Part shown: positions 36,900 to 44,794 of the stretch, piece after piece
Numbering within the stretch: the first letter of the stretch is position 1
How the letters are laid out: each line of letters opens with the position of its first letter
Assembly (NCBI GenBank): GCA_003217035.1
Contig: QCHV01000003.1
Coordinates: 1 to 64,000 of the forward strand
DNA from: Prochlorococcus sp. AG-402-G22
Lineage (GTDB): Bacteria > Cyanobacteriota > Cyanobacteriia > PCC-6307 > Cyanobiaceae
Reading direction: 5' to 3'
DNA: 64,000 nucleotides
The notes under the pieces: model-generated
What the model saw: the letters and a program-made list of their open reading frames with translations, nothing else
The model's database searches: none
Told to the model about the DNA's origin: nothing
Position numbers and translations under genes: made by a program

Positions 36900-36990
36900 A
36901 ACAAAAATGCAAAGTCCTACCCTCTATTAGTTGTTATATCAGGTAAGGAATTGTTTTTTTATATTTATTGAAGAATTCAAGCTCCTTTTT

Positions 36991-37042
36991 GTGAGAATGC
37001 TGTAAATCAAAAGCTTATTTTTTGATATTCAGACATTTTCAC
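36991..37042 (+). other. Nested two-stem RNA-like structure in the orphan gap
   Basis: Outer stem GTGAGAATG (36991-36999) with CATTTTCAC (37034-37042), one G-U pair; inner stem ATCAAAA (37006-37012) with TTTTGAT (37020-37026). Internal loops are 6 and 7 nt. No T tract follows on the plus strand. The 600-nt gap 36688-37296 otherwise holds two short minus-strand frames. It could be part of a small RNA. Confidence 0.3.
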
Positions 37043-37096
37043 AAACAAATATTTCTTTATTTTGAGATAGGTTGTAGATCGAAAATGAATATCTAG

Positions 37097-37225
37097 TTAA
37101 GTAGAAAGTTTAGAGTGTAATTTTTCAGCCTTGCGGATAAGCTTCTTTGCTACTTTTCTATCCTTACACTCTTGAGCCTTTATGGAAAGCTTTAATAGTT
37201 TTTGATGGGATTTAGATGCGTTCAT
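37097..37225 (-). CDS. Possible small basic protein, 42 aa
   Basis: Minus-strand frame from ATG 37225 to TAA 37097. The peptide reads MNASKSHQKLLKLSIKAQEC, KDRKVAKKLIRKAEKLHSKL, ST: an amphipathic, strongly basic helix with a clear heptad-like pattern. It may be a small nucleic-acid-binding or regulatory protein. No family recognised. Confidence 0.5.
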   Translation of the reverse strand: MNASKSHQKLLKLSIKAQECKDRKVAKKLIRKAEKLHSKLST

Positions 37226-37296
37226 GTATGCTTATATTTCCTAAATTAGAAATTTAATAAAAATAATTTAACATAAGTTAAACAAGAGTCAATAAA

Positions 37297-37521
37297 ATGA
37301 TGTTCACTTTTAAAACAGGTTGCCCAGGATTTTTCTATTTATTTATCAAGGGAAATAATGAGTCACCTAATCTTGGACTAGCTTTTTTAGCTAATAAAGT
37401 TTTCTGGCAAGTCTGGAAGAAACTTTTTGAAATAGGTAATGAACAACCAAAGAATTACGACATTCCCCAACATAGCCATGGCGAATCTCAACCTCATATC
37501 TTTTACAAGTGGGAGGATTAA
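37297..37521 (+). CDS. Hypothetical protein, 74 aa
   Basis: ATG codons at 37297 and 37300 start a frame with an aromatic N-terminus (FTFKTGCPGFFYLFIKGNN), a middle segment LGLAFLANKVFWQVWKKLFE and a His-rich end (DIPQHSHGESQPHIFYKWED). No family recognised. It stands alone upstream of the pcb leader; coding status rests on composition only. Confidence 0.5.
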   Translation: MMFTFKTGCPGFFYLFIKGNNESPNLGLAFLANKVFWQVWKKLFEIGNEQPKNYDIPQHSHGESQPHIFYKWED

Positions 37522-37678
37522 CTCCCATAATTTTAAAAACATTTCATTTTGAAATTATTAGCATAATAATAGGCTATTAATTGGCCTTTAAAGGAGCAAT
37601 TCTTTGTTAGTTCAGAAAGTTTTGCATTTGACTATTTAGTTGGAAAAACTTAGTCCATTCATTATTTTTTTTCTTTTA

Positions 37679-37813
37679 AGACCCTAGCCTGAACCAAGTG
37701 GTGCACTTGCTTCTTTGTTTGTTTCTTGCTGCTTAAGAACTTACACAATGTAAAAGGTATGCGAATTATTTGTATTAGTACCTTTTTTTTAGTTAGGGTC
37801 TGGCAGCTTTGCC
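37679..37813 (+). promoter_or_regulatory. Highly structured pcb 5' leader
   Basis: AGACCCTA (37679-37686) is perfectly complementary to TAGGGTCT (37794-37801), closing a domain of about 123 nt. Inside are CAAGTG-GTG-CACTTG (37695-37709), TTACA-CAA-TGTAA (37741-37753) and a terminator-like hairpin (37752-37790). A final GGCA/TGCC hairpin (37802-37813) stands 14 nt before the pcb ATG. The small stems and the terminator overlap slightly, so alternative folds are possible. No coding frame fits here; function is inference. Confidence 0.5.
37752..37790 (+). terminator. Terminator-like hairpin within the pcb leader
   Basis: AAAAGGTA (37752-37759) pairs perfectly with TACCTTTT (37779-37786) over a 19-nt loop, and the T run continues to 37790 (eight T's). 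It lies 38 nt before the pcb start and so would stop transcription before the gene if formed. Confidence 0.55.
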
Positions 37814-37827
37814 GCAATGCACTCTTA

Positions 37828-38883
37828 ATGCAGACATATGGAAACCCAGACGTCACCTACGGGTGGTGGGCTGGTAATTCAGGTGTTACCAACCGCTCAG
37901 GCAAATTTATAGCCGCTCATGCCGCTCACACTGGCTTGATAGCTTTCTGGGCAGGTGCTTTCACATTATTTGAATTAGCTCGTTTTGACCCATCAGTACC
38001 TATGGGTCATCAACCTTTGATTGCTCTTCCTCATTTAGCAACATTGGGTATTGGGTTTGATGAAACAGGTACTTTTGTTGGTGGTAGCACTGTTATTGCA
38101 GTTGCTGTAGTTCACCTTGTTGCTTCTATGGTTTATGGGGCTGGAGGACTTCTTCATTCACTATTTTTTGTTGGTGACATGCAGGAATCCGAAGTCGCTC
38201 AAGCTAGAAAATTTAAGTTGGAATGGGACAACCCAGATAATCAGACATTTATCTTGGGACATCATCTGATTTTCTTGGGCATAGCAAATATCCAATTTGT
38301 TGAATGGGCCAGAATCCATGGAATTTGGGATTCGGCTGCTGGAGCAGTTAGACAGGTTGAATACAACCTAAATCTCTCATCGATTTGGAACCATCAGTTT
38401 GACTTTCTTTCAATTAATAGCTTGGAAGATGTGATGGGAGGCCATGCATTCTTGGCATTCCTCATGATTACTGGAGGTGCTTTCCACATTGCTACTAAGC
38501 AAATTGGTGAATACACCAAGTTCAAAGGCTCAGGTCTTTTATCAGCGGAGGCAGTACTTTCTTGGTCTCTTGCAGGTATTGGCTGGATGGCCATAATTGC
38601 TGCCTTCTGGTGCGCAACCAATACAACTGTTTATCCAGTTGAGTATTTTGGTGAAGTACTAGAGCTTAAGTTTGGCGTATCTCCTTATTGGGTTGATACC
38701 GTAGACCTTGCTGGGGGCGCTCACACTTCTAGAGCTTGGCTAACTAATGTTCATTACTATCTAGGATTCTTCTACATTCAAGGTCACCTATGGCATGCTT
38801 TACGCGCAATGGGATTTGACTTTAAACGTATAACAGATGCAGTTAGTAATGTAGGATCTGCTGGCATCACATTGAATGATTGA
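37828..38883 (+). CDS. pcb: Pcb chlorophyll a/b-binding light-harvesting protein
   Basis: Pcb proteins are six-helix relatives of CP43/IsiA that bind divinyl chlorophylls a and b and form the membrane antenna of Prochlorococcus around PSI or PSII. The 351-aa sequence has the family start MQTYGNPDVTYGWWAGNSG and helix-associated chlorophyll ligands in AAHAAHTGLIAFWAGAF, ALPHLATLGIG, VVHLVASMVYGAGGLLHSLF, LGHHLIFLGIANIQFVEWAR, GGHAFLAFLMITGGAFHI and NVHYYLGFFYIQGHLWHALR. The large lumenal loop E of CP43 is missing, as expected. ATG at 37828 is chosen on the conserved N-terminus; a frame to 37726 is leader sequence. Which Pcb paralogue this is cannot be decided by eye. Confidence 0.96.
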   Translation: MQTYGNPDVTYGWWAGNSGVTNRSGKFIAAHAAHTGLIAFWAGAFTLFELARFDPSVPMGHQPLIALPHLATLGIGFDETGTFVGGSTVIAVAVVHLVASMVYGAGGLLHSLFFVGDMQESEVAQARKFKLEWDNPDNQTFILGHHLIFLGIANIQFVEWARIHGIWDSAAGAVRQVEYNLNLSSIWNHQFDFLSINSLEDVMGGHAFLAFLMITGGAFHIATKQIGEYTKFKGSGLLSAEAVLSWSLAGIGWMAIIAAFWCATNTTVYPVEYFGEVLELKFGVSPYWVDTVDLAGGAHTSRAWLTNVHYYLGFFYIQGHLWHALRAMGFDFKRITDAVSNVGSAGITLND

Positions 38884-38921
38884 TTCATTCAATAATAGAT
38901 TTAGCTAAAAGATCTTGAAAT

Positions 38922-38949
38922 AGCCTCACATTAAGTGGGGCTTTTTTTT
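38922..38949 (+). terminator. Intrinsic terminator of pcb
   Basis: AGCCTCAC (38922-38929), loop ATTAA, GTGGGGCT (38935-38942; one G-U pair), then eight T's. It lies about 40 nt after the pcb stop. Confidence 0.88.
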
Positions 38950-39016
38950 AGTATTATTTAAAAGAACTTTTAAGTTTAATAATTCATTGCCCTCTTAAGA
39001 ATTTGGTTTTGAATAT

Positions 39017-40399
39017 ATGAACTCAGCGCTTCAAGCTTTAAGACTCTCAAACCATTTCCCGACTATTCCTTATTTATGGGTAGCTACTGTTGTTTTTATA
39101 ATCTTTGCAATATTACTTTCCGTTGGGAGAAGATTAGATACTGCACTTCGATTTGAAAAAATAGGCATACCTATTTCACTTCTTATTGGTGTAATTGCTC
39201 TATTGGTTGGCCCTTATGGAGTACTTCCTGTTTTACCTCAAGACGTGACAGATGTTTGGATAAATTTCCCAATTCCATTGCTAACAATTGTTTTTGCGAC
39301 TTTGATGTTAGGCAGGCCAATTCCCTCTGGATCCGGCTTGGTAAATCCTGTGACTAAGCAGGTTTTGTTGGGTTTTTTACTTGGTTTTGGGCAATATCTG
39401 GTTGGAGGAATTGTTGTTTTATCAATATTAAAGCCTTATTTAGGGGTAGATCCTCTAATGGGTTGCCTTATTGAAGTTGGTTTTGAAGGCGGACATGGAG
39501 CTGCTGCTGTAATGGGAGAAAACTTTGAACATATTGGATTTAATCAAGGTCTCGAACTTGGTCTCGCGATGGCAACTGTAGGTTTGCTGTCTTCAACTTT
39601 AATAGGAAGTTTCTTGATAATTATAGGGCGTTTCCTTGGCTGGATCCTTCCTTTGGAAAGTATAAAAGAAGTAAAGGAAGATTTGAATAAAATTGTTTCT
39701 ATAAGAGAACAATTGCGATTAATGGCTGCCAATCTCTTTTTTATAGGTATTGCTATTTTAATTGCTTTAAGTTTGATTTCTTTTATAAGGCTTACTGGAC
39801 AATACGTTGGAGGAAGTTTTCAAGAAATTGCTGATACATTTCCTATATTTCCATTGGCATTATTTGGCTCATTAATAACAAGATTCTTCCTAGAGAAATT
39901 TGATTGCACTGAATTAGTATCTCCAATATTACAAAGAGAAATTGGGATCTTATCTACAGACCTTCTTATTATTACAGCTATGGCAGGGCTTGATTTACCT
40001 CTTTTATCAAAAGATTGGGTACCTCTTGTAATACTTGGAGCAACGGGATTGGCGTGGAATCTGATTGGGATGTTCGTTTTTGCTAAAATATCTTTTAATG
40101 AAAAATGGTTTGAAAGGTCGATTATAGAATTTGGGAATGCTACAGGTGTAGCAGCAAGTGGTATTTTGCTTCTTCGTTTGGCTGATCCAGAAGATTCAAC
40201 TAATACTTTGCAGATATTCTCTATTAAACAACTTTTCTTACAACCACTACTTTCTGGAGGACTAGTTACAGTTGTTGCACCAACATTAATTACTTCTTTT
40301 GGACTAAAAACCTGGACAGAATTCTGTGGATTTTTGACTATTTCAATTCTATTACTTGCATTTTTCTTAACAAACAAACCATTGCAAGAACAGGCTTAA
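39017..40399 (+). CDS. gltS: Sodium/glutamate symporter (GltS family)
   Basis: 460 aa with about 11-12 membrane helices. The two inverted repeats contain re-entrant glycine-rich loops: LMGCLIEVGFEGGHGAAAVMG (GltS hallmark, about residues 150-172) and the second half VILGATGLAWNLIGMFVF with FGNATGVAASGILLLRL. GltS imports glutamate with sodium; substrate specificity in picocyanobacteria is not established from sequence. It is somewhat longer than E. coli GltS (401 aa). It follows the pcb terminator. Confidence 0.9.
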   Translation: MNSALQALRLSNHFPTIPYLWVATVVFIIFAILLSVGRRLDTALRFEKIGIPISLLIGVIALLVGPYGVLPVLPQDVTDVWINFPIPLLTIVFATLMLGRPIPSGSGLVNPVTKQVLLGFLLGFGQYLVGGIVVLSILKPYLGVDPLMGCLIEVGFEGGHGAAAVMGENFEHIGFNQGLELGLAMATVGLLSSTLIGSFLIIIGRFLGWILPLESIKEVKEDLNKIVSIREQLRLMAANLFFIGIAILIALSLISFIRLTGQYVGGSFQEIADTFPIFPLALFGSLITRFFLEKFDCTELVSPILQREIGILSTDLLIITAMAGLDLPLLSKDWVPLVILGATGLAWNLIGMFVFAKISFNEKWFERSIIEFGNATGVAASGILLLRLADPEDSTNTLQIFSIKQLFLQPLLSGGLVTVVAPTLITSFGLKTWTEFCGFLTISILLLAFFLTNKPLQEQA

Positions 40400-40461
40400 T
40401 ATTGTTAAAATATTGCCCATTATTTTTTATAGCTACTTAGCTATTTAATCCCGTTCTTAAA

Positions 40462-40719
40462 ATGAAATCAGGCAATTATCAAGAAGTCCCTATGCAGGAG
40501 TCACGAGAAAAATGGTTTAGGAGTCACCTGCTTGATCGTGAGATTGAACTTAAAGAACTTTATGAAATGCCTCAGCAAGATCTGGATTTGATAATGGCAG
40601 AGACAGCTGAATTTAGGAGTGATTTTGGAAATAGAGATAGAAACTTAGGTAAATTCTGTACAGCAGGCTATTTTTTGGAATTAGCAAGGATTATAGATAA
40701 AAGAAGACTTGAAGGGTAA
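40462..40719 (+). CDS. Hypothetical protein, 85 aa
   Basis: A hydrophilic, helical protein: PMQESREKWFRSHLLDREIE, LKELYEMPQQDLDLIMAETA, then RNLGKFCTAGYFLELARIID. No family recognised. A dyad ATAGCT-ACTT-AGCTAT (40429-40444) stands 17 nt before its ATG. It is convergent with the GST-like gene. Confidence 0.62.
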   Translation: MKSGNYQEVPMQESREKWFRSHLLDREIELKELYEMPQQDLDLIMAETAEFRSDFGNRDRNLGKFCTAGYFLELARIIDKRRLEG

Positions 40720-40736
40720 TTTCAAGTCTGTAGCAC

Positions 40737-41405
40737 TTAGGGGAAATAGGTTATAGAGTCTGTGCTTTCCCAGGATTTATATTTTCTCATTAGAGTTTTG
40801 TATAGGTTGCTTTCTAAGTAATGGTTTAGCCATATTTGCAAATATTCAAATCTTTTATCCTGATCAAACTCAGTGTAATTTATTAAGCGGTATTGCCTAA
40901 CAAAAGGCCATAAAGACCAATCAGCAATGCTTTCATTTTTTGATACTAACCACCCTTGATCGTTCTTATCTGCGTTTAATTTAATTAGCTCATTCCATTT
41001 TACCAAGATCTTCTCAGCAATTATTTTATTCTCTTTTGGGTTGCAATATGGATATCTATTTGGATACTTAACTCTATCTAAATGGTACTTAAAATTCTTA
41101 TCATTTTCTTCTATAAGTTCAATTGAGTGTTTTTTAATCTTCTCATTATGGTTGGTAAAATTTAGAGGATCTCTTCCCTTGCTTAAGGCCCAATTTATAA
41201 TATCTATACTTTCTTCTATTATTTCACCATCGCTAGTAATTAATACTGGAACTGTGCTTTTGTTTGAAGCCTTTATGAGTTCAAGAGGTTTCTTTTTTAG
41301 CTCAACCTCCCTTATTTGGACCTTTAAGTTGCAATTTAGCAGGGCCCACCTAGCTCTAATTGCATAGGGGCATCTGCGAAAGGAGTAAAGTATACATTCT
41401 TTCAT
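40737..41405 (-). CDS. Glutathione S-transferase-like protein
   Basis: 222 aa. The N-terminal thioredoxin-fold half has ILYSFRRCPYAIRARWALLN, KASNKSTVPVLITSDGEIIEESIDI, where cis-proline (TVPVL) and ES (glutathione gamma-Glu contact) are GST landmarks. The C-terminal half is helical. The CPYA motif has a cysteine as in omega/beta-type and glutaredoxin-like GSTs. Substrate unknown. The start is close to an AT-rich TATACT-like box, so the leader may be very short. Confidence 0.85.
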   Translation of the reverse strand: MKECILYSFRRCPYAIRARWALLNCNLKVQIREVELKKKPLELIKASNKSTVPVLITSDGEIIEESIDIINWALSKGRDPLNFTNHNEKIKKHSIELIEENDKNFKYHLDRVKYPNRYPYCNPKENKIIAEKILVKWNELIKLNADKNDQGWLVSKNESIADWSLWPFVRQYRLINYTEFDQDKRFEYLQIWLNHYLESNLYKTLMRKYKSWESTDSITYFP

Positions 41406-41457
41406 TAGTTAAGTATAATCTAAATCCAACACTGAATTAATCCCTCAGAGTTTCGTC

Positions 41458-41485
41458 TTGCAGTTTTGCTTATGTTTAGTATAAT
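41458..41485 (+). promoter_or_regulatory. Likely sigma-70-type promoter
   Basis: TTGCAG (41458-41463) and TATAAT (41480-41485) with a 16-nt spacer, 84 nt upstream of the ATG at 41570. The -10 box is a perfect match to consensus. Confidence 0.5.
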
Positions 41486-41569
41486 TAGAATTGAAATTAG
41501 ATGCTTTTAATCCATTCTCTATAAAATCTAATTCAGAGATATAAAGGCATTTTGACAATCATTGAATTA

Positions 41570-42118
41570 ATGAAAGGCTACATTTATTTGGTAAAAAAGA
41601 AGGGCATACATTCTATAGGACATTGTAAAGATCTAAACTTAATGAGAAAGAAGATCAATCCTGATGAAATCATTCAGACCTTATTCCTAGAGGATGTGAC
41701 ATCTTTAGAAGCAAGGCTTTTTAGAAGGTATAAGAAAGCAAGGATGCCCGATTCGGCTTATTTTCAATTATCTCCAGAGCAAGTAGAAGACTGCAAGAAG
41801 CAGCTAGGTCAGAAAAGCCAAATGCCAAAATCAATAGGTGCTGAGTTCTCTATATGCATAACTGGGTCTATTGTTCTTTTCCTTTTGCTTTATTTCTCTC
41901 TCAACTATTTTAATTTAAACTTTCTTGTTCGTACTTCTTATTCCCTAGTTTTTTCCTCTATCCCCTTTTGGCTTCTATTGTCTTTAGGGAACTTTGGAGG
42001 ATATGAAACGGCTGACTTACCACTTTTCTCTTCTTGGGCCAACAGAACAAAAGCCTTCGCTTCAGCAGCAATAATATTATTGCTTGCATATTTATTTTTT
42101 CTCTCGTCTTTAGCTTAA
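41570..42118 (+). CDS. GIY-YIG-like domain fused to membrane helices
   Basis: The first 80 residues look like a T5orf172/MUG113-type GIY-YIG domain: MKGYIYLVKKKGIHSIGHCK (GYIY, then SIG in place of YIG), and DEIIQTLFLEDVTSLEARLF with RRYKKARMPDSAYFQLSPEQ, which parallels the Glu-Arg-rich second half of such domains. Three hydrophobic helices follow (about 93-113, 118-140, 160-180). The second-position tyrosine is missing (Ser15), so nuclease activity is doubtful. ATG at 41570 is preferred over TTG at 41552. Similar fusions may exist in marine picocyanobacteria. Confidence 0.6.
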   Translation: MKGYIYLVKKKGIHSIGHCKDLNLMRKKINPDEIIQTLFLEDVTSLEARLFRRYKKARMPDSAYFQLSPEQVEDCKKQLGQKSQMPKSIGAEFSICITGSIVLFLLLYFSLNYFNLNFLVRTSYSLVFSSIPFWLLLSLGNFGGYETADLPLFSSWANRTKAFASAAIILLLAYLFFLSSLA

Positions 42119-42231
42119 ACAAATGATAATTCGTTTTTTTAACTCCTCAATTTTTGAATTTTAAGAAGCATTTCAGAGCTACTTGAAAACAACAGATAAA
42201 TAGATATAAAAAGAGAAATTAAGGATTAACG

Positions 42232-42486
42232 ATGAATATCTCAAGTGTTTTGAGATTTGTAGACCCTATTCAAGATCAGTTGTCAGGTGTTTATTCGACT
42301 GCAACCCTTGTAATCTCAGTATTATTAATTCTCTGGATTCTGAACTTTACGATCACCCTAATTACAAGAACTTTCACTGTAGGTAAGGCTGTAGGAGGAT
42401 TTTATCGCAATTATTTACATAGATATATTAGAGCTGTAATTACTAATTTTATAAACTTATTTTCCTTAAGGAGATCTGTTCAGTAG
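42232..42486 (+). CDS. Small membrane protein, 84 aa
   Basis: One long hydrophobic helix (about residues 24-45, STATLVISVLLILWILNFTI) followed by a basic, aromatic tail (NYLHRYIRAVITNFINLFSL). No family recognised. ATG at 42232 is preceded by AAGGA (42221-42225). It converges with the SDR gene, 6 nt apart. Confidence 0.65.
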   Translation: MNISSVLRFVDPIQDQLSGVYSTATLVISVLLILWILNFTITLITRTFTVGKAVGGFYRNYLHRYIRAVITNFINLFSLRRSVQ

Positions 42487-42492
42487 ATCCCG

Positions 42493-43203
42493 CTAGCTTT
42501 TCTCAAGCTTGCAGTTCACAGATATCTCAAAAGGGACACAACTGTTTGGTAAGGTTAAAATTGTTGAAATGATTGAAGCTAAATCTTCAGGCTGCGACAT
42601 TTCATCTTTAGTCATTTCTTTTACATTGCTAGCCATATCAGTATTAACCCAACCAGGGCAAATTGCTGTAACACGAACTCCGTGCTTCCAGCCTTCGTTT
42701 CTCATGGTTTGACATAGGCCCATAAGAGCAAATTTTGATGTTGTATAACCAGCTAAGTTGCTTTTAGATCGTTTGCCACTCATTGAAACTAGAGTGATTA
42801 TTCTTGAATTATCATTTTCCAATAGATAATCCCAGGCAAATCTCGTTAAAATCCAAGGTCCCATTAAATTTACTTTCCATAGTTCTTCAAGTTCATATTC
42901 TTTTTCGTCAGAAAAATTCAAACTAGTTGGATAAAATTTTCCTGCGCAGTGAATCACGGTGTCTATACAACCAAAGCAATTCCTAGTTTTCTCTACCCAT
43001 TCAAATGCACTATTTCTATCAGTAGCATCATATTCATTTATTAATATCCTTTCATTATTATTAGATATAGGATCTAAGTAAGTTCCTTTTAATTTATTCT
43101 TATCCCTTATCCCTAGACTTACATAATGACCATCCTTTAACGCCCTCTCAGCGACTTTTCTACCTATACCTCTGTTTGCACCACTTATAAGTATTTTCCT
43201 CAA
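42493..43203 (-). CDS. Short-chain dehydrogenase/reductase
   Basis: Classical SDR of 236 aa: cofactor motif ISGANRGIGRKVAERALKDG, NAG-like VIHCAGKFYP, catalytic Ser in LVSMSGK and YTTSK (Tyr and Lys), then ICPGWVNTDMA. NADP(H) preference is suggested by the basic residues after the glycine motif. Substrate unknown. It starts 4 nt after the crtL stop on the same strand, so it is co-transcribed with lycopene cyclase and may act on a carotenoid-related or other lipid substrate (inference). Confidence 0.88.
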   Translation of the reverse strand: MRKILISGANRGIGRKVAERALKDGHYVSLGIRDKNKLKGTYLDPISNNNERILINEYDATDRNSAFEWVEKTRNCFGCIDTVIHCAGKFYPTSLNFSDEKEYELEELWKVNLMGPWILTRFAWDYLLENDNSRIITLVSMSGKRSKSNLAGYTTSKFALMGLCQTMRNEGWKHGVRVTAICPGWVNTDMASNVKEMTKDEMSQPEDLASIISTILTLPNSCVPFEISVNCKLEKS

Positions 43204-43207
43204 TTAT

Positions 43208-44491
43208 CTATACTCCGGGGTTGAGAAATTTAAGCAAAAGTTTTATCTCTCTTCCCTTCATTTCAAACAAACCCCACTTTACATTTAATGGGGCTTTTGT
43301 GAACATTTTCCACATTGCCTGAACTAATTCTCTGAGGCTAAGAGAGTTTGTTAGGAAGCCATACCATTGACTTTTAGAAAGACTAAAAAATCCAGTAAAG
43401 AAATCTCTAAGTTGTGACTCTTTAAATCTCATTAGCTTTTCTAGACCAAATTGATATAAAGCTTGCTTTCTTCTGAGATCTTTAGGCCATAAAGCTTCCC
43501 ATCCTTTTTTGGCAATAAATGCTGGAGATGCTTTTTGGTCTTTCATTGAATTTGAGATTGCCTTTGCAACAGAAGGTGCCCTCCTGAGAAGGGCACCAAC
43601 TAAATAGCCAGATGCTGGATGGACCATTCCAGCTGCACCGCCAAATCCCAGTATTGGTTGTTTTAAGTCAGGGATGGGAATGTTCATTGGAAGGAATAAT
43701 CCATGTTCCTCATGTTCTATTTCCGTAATTTCAATGCCTTTATAACTCAAGCGCTTTCCCAACCTCTTTTTTAAAGTTTCAAGAGTCACTGGTGGGGCTA
43801 GACCTAGTGAGGTCTCTTCTAAAAAGAAAGTTCCATTTCCCATGTCCATTGCATAAAGAAATGTAGGAGGCTCTTTCTTTTCTTCTTCGGTTAAATGATC
43901 ACTCCTATAGTCCATTAATACAAATTGATTGTTTGAAATAGGCGGAGAACTAAACTTTCCAACTATTCCAAAACAGGTTTGAACAGCAACCTCTCCTCTT
44001 TCTGGGTTTTTTAGAAAAACTGGCTGATAACCAGTCGCGTCAATTATTAACCTTGCCTTTAGCGTTACGCCTTCGGAAGTTGTGACAATACTAAGAGAAT
44101 TATTTACTTCAAATTTAATTGCAACACCACGTTCCCACTTTACAAGGGCTTCATCGCATTGCTTGAGCCAGTATTCTTGCAATTTCCTTTTATCGAATAA
44201 GCCGTAGTCTTGATTGTGTTTTGTAGCGTTGTTCTCAGTTGAATTTGGGATATTAGAGCCACTGCCAAAGAAACTTACGGTGTCACTCCATCTGTGCTTT
44301 AAAAGATTTCCAATACCCAAATCATCTACTTCTTTCCCCCAAATGCCGTATGTATATGGCCATAAGTCCCTGCGATCATTGGGAGATAAAACCTGAACAC
44401 TTAAATTTTCTTTACCAAGAGCTGCTGAAATTGCTAATGCACCAGGTCCTGCTCCAAGAACTAGCGCATCAAAATTTGCACTAGCACTCAT
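43208..44491 (-). CDS. crtL: Lycopene cyclase, CrtL beta type
   Basis: CrtL cyclises the ends of lycopene, making beta-carotene or alpha-carotene precursors. The 427-aa flavoprotein has FDALVLGAGPGALAISAAL (dinucleotide fold), PYTYGIWGKEVDDLG, QFVLMDYRSDHL, PPTFLYAMDMGNGTFFLEET, GFGGAAGMVHPASGYLVGAL and WYGFLTNSLSLRELVQAMW, matching the PCC 7942 CrtL I recall segment by segment. Prochlorococcus carries two CrtL paralogues (beta and epsilon); I favour beta but cannot exclude the other. The downstream SDR is 4 nt away. Confidence 0.92.
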   Translation of the reverse strand: MSASANFDALVLGAGPGALAISAALGKENLSVQVLSPNDRRDLWPYTYGIWGKEVDDLGIGNLLKHRWSDTVSFFGSGSNIPNSTENNATKHNQDYGLFDKRKLQEYWLKQCDEALVKWERGVAIKFEVNNSLSIVTTSEGVTLKARLIIDATGYQPVFLKNPERGEVAVQTCFGIVGKFSSPPISNNQFVLMDYRSDHLTEEEKKEPPTFLYAMDMGNGTFFLEETSLGLAPPVTLETLKKRLGKRLSYKGIEITEIEHEEHGLFLPMNIPIPDLKQPILGFGGAAGMVHPASGYLVGALLRRAPSVAKAISNSMKDQKASPAFIAKKGWEALWPKDLRRKQALYQFGLEKLMRFKESQLRDFFTGFFSLSKSQWYGFLTNSLSLRELVQAMWKMFTKAPLNVKWGLFEMKGREIKLLLKFLNPGV

Positions 44492-44794
44492 GTCTACACC
44501 TTAAATCAATGAGAATATGTATTGATTGAGCTGCCAATTTTAATTTATTGTTCACCCCCAACCTTAATGCCTCCAAAATCCACTTCTAGAGAATAGCCTG
44601 GGAATTTGTCTTACAGTGATGTAAACAAAGTTTTAGTTACTAGATGTATTTATTACATCCCTTTAGAATAATCAATTAAATTCAATATGATTTGACTCTT
44701 AAGAAAGCTTCCTATTAAGTATTGAGTTTTTGAAAGATTAAATTATCCTGATAATTGCACATAGATAAGTCCTAAGGAAGTTAAGTTACCCGAA
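44492..44794. other. 303-nt non-coding divergent region, crtL / POR-like SDR
   Basis: No coding frame above about 15 codons. It contains a perfect hairpin GATGTA-TTTAT-TACATC at 44643-44659 and a second GATGTAA upstream (about 44634), so alternative pairing is possible. It should hold the crtL promoter and the promoter of the gene at 44795. Confidence 0.6.

Noticed and set aside
37726-37827. 34-residue extension of Pcb
   Set aside because: The family begins at MQTYGNPDVTYGWW; the upstream bases are leader hairpins.
39820-40377. 185-aa minus-strand frame
   Set aside because: Shadow of the gltS coding frame; no family features.
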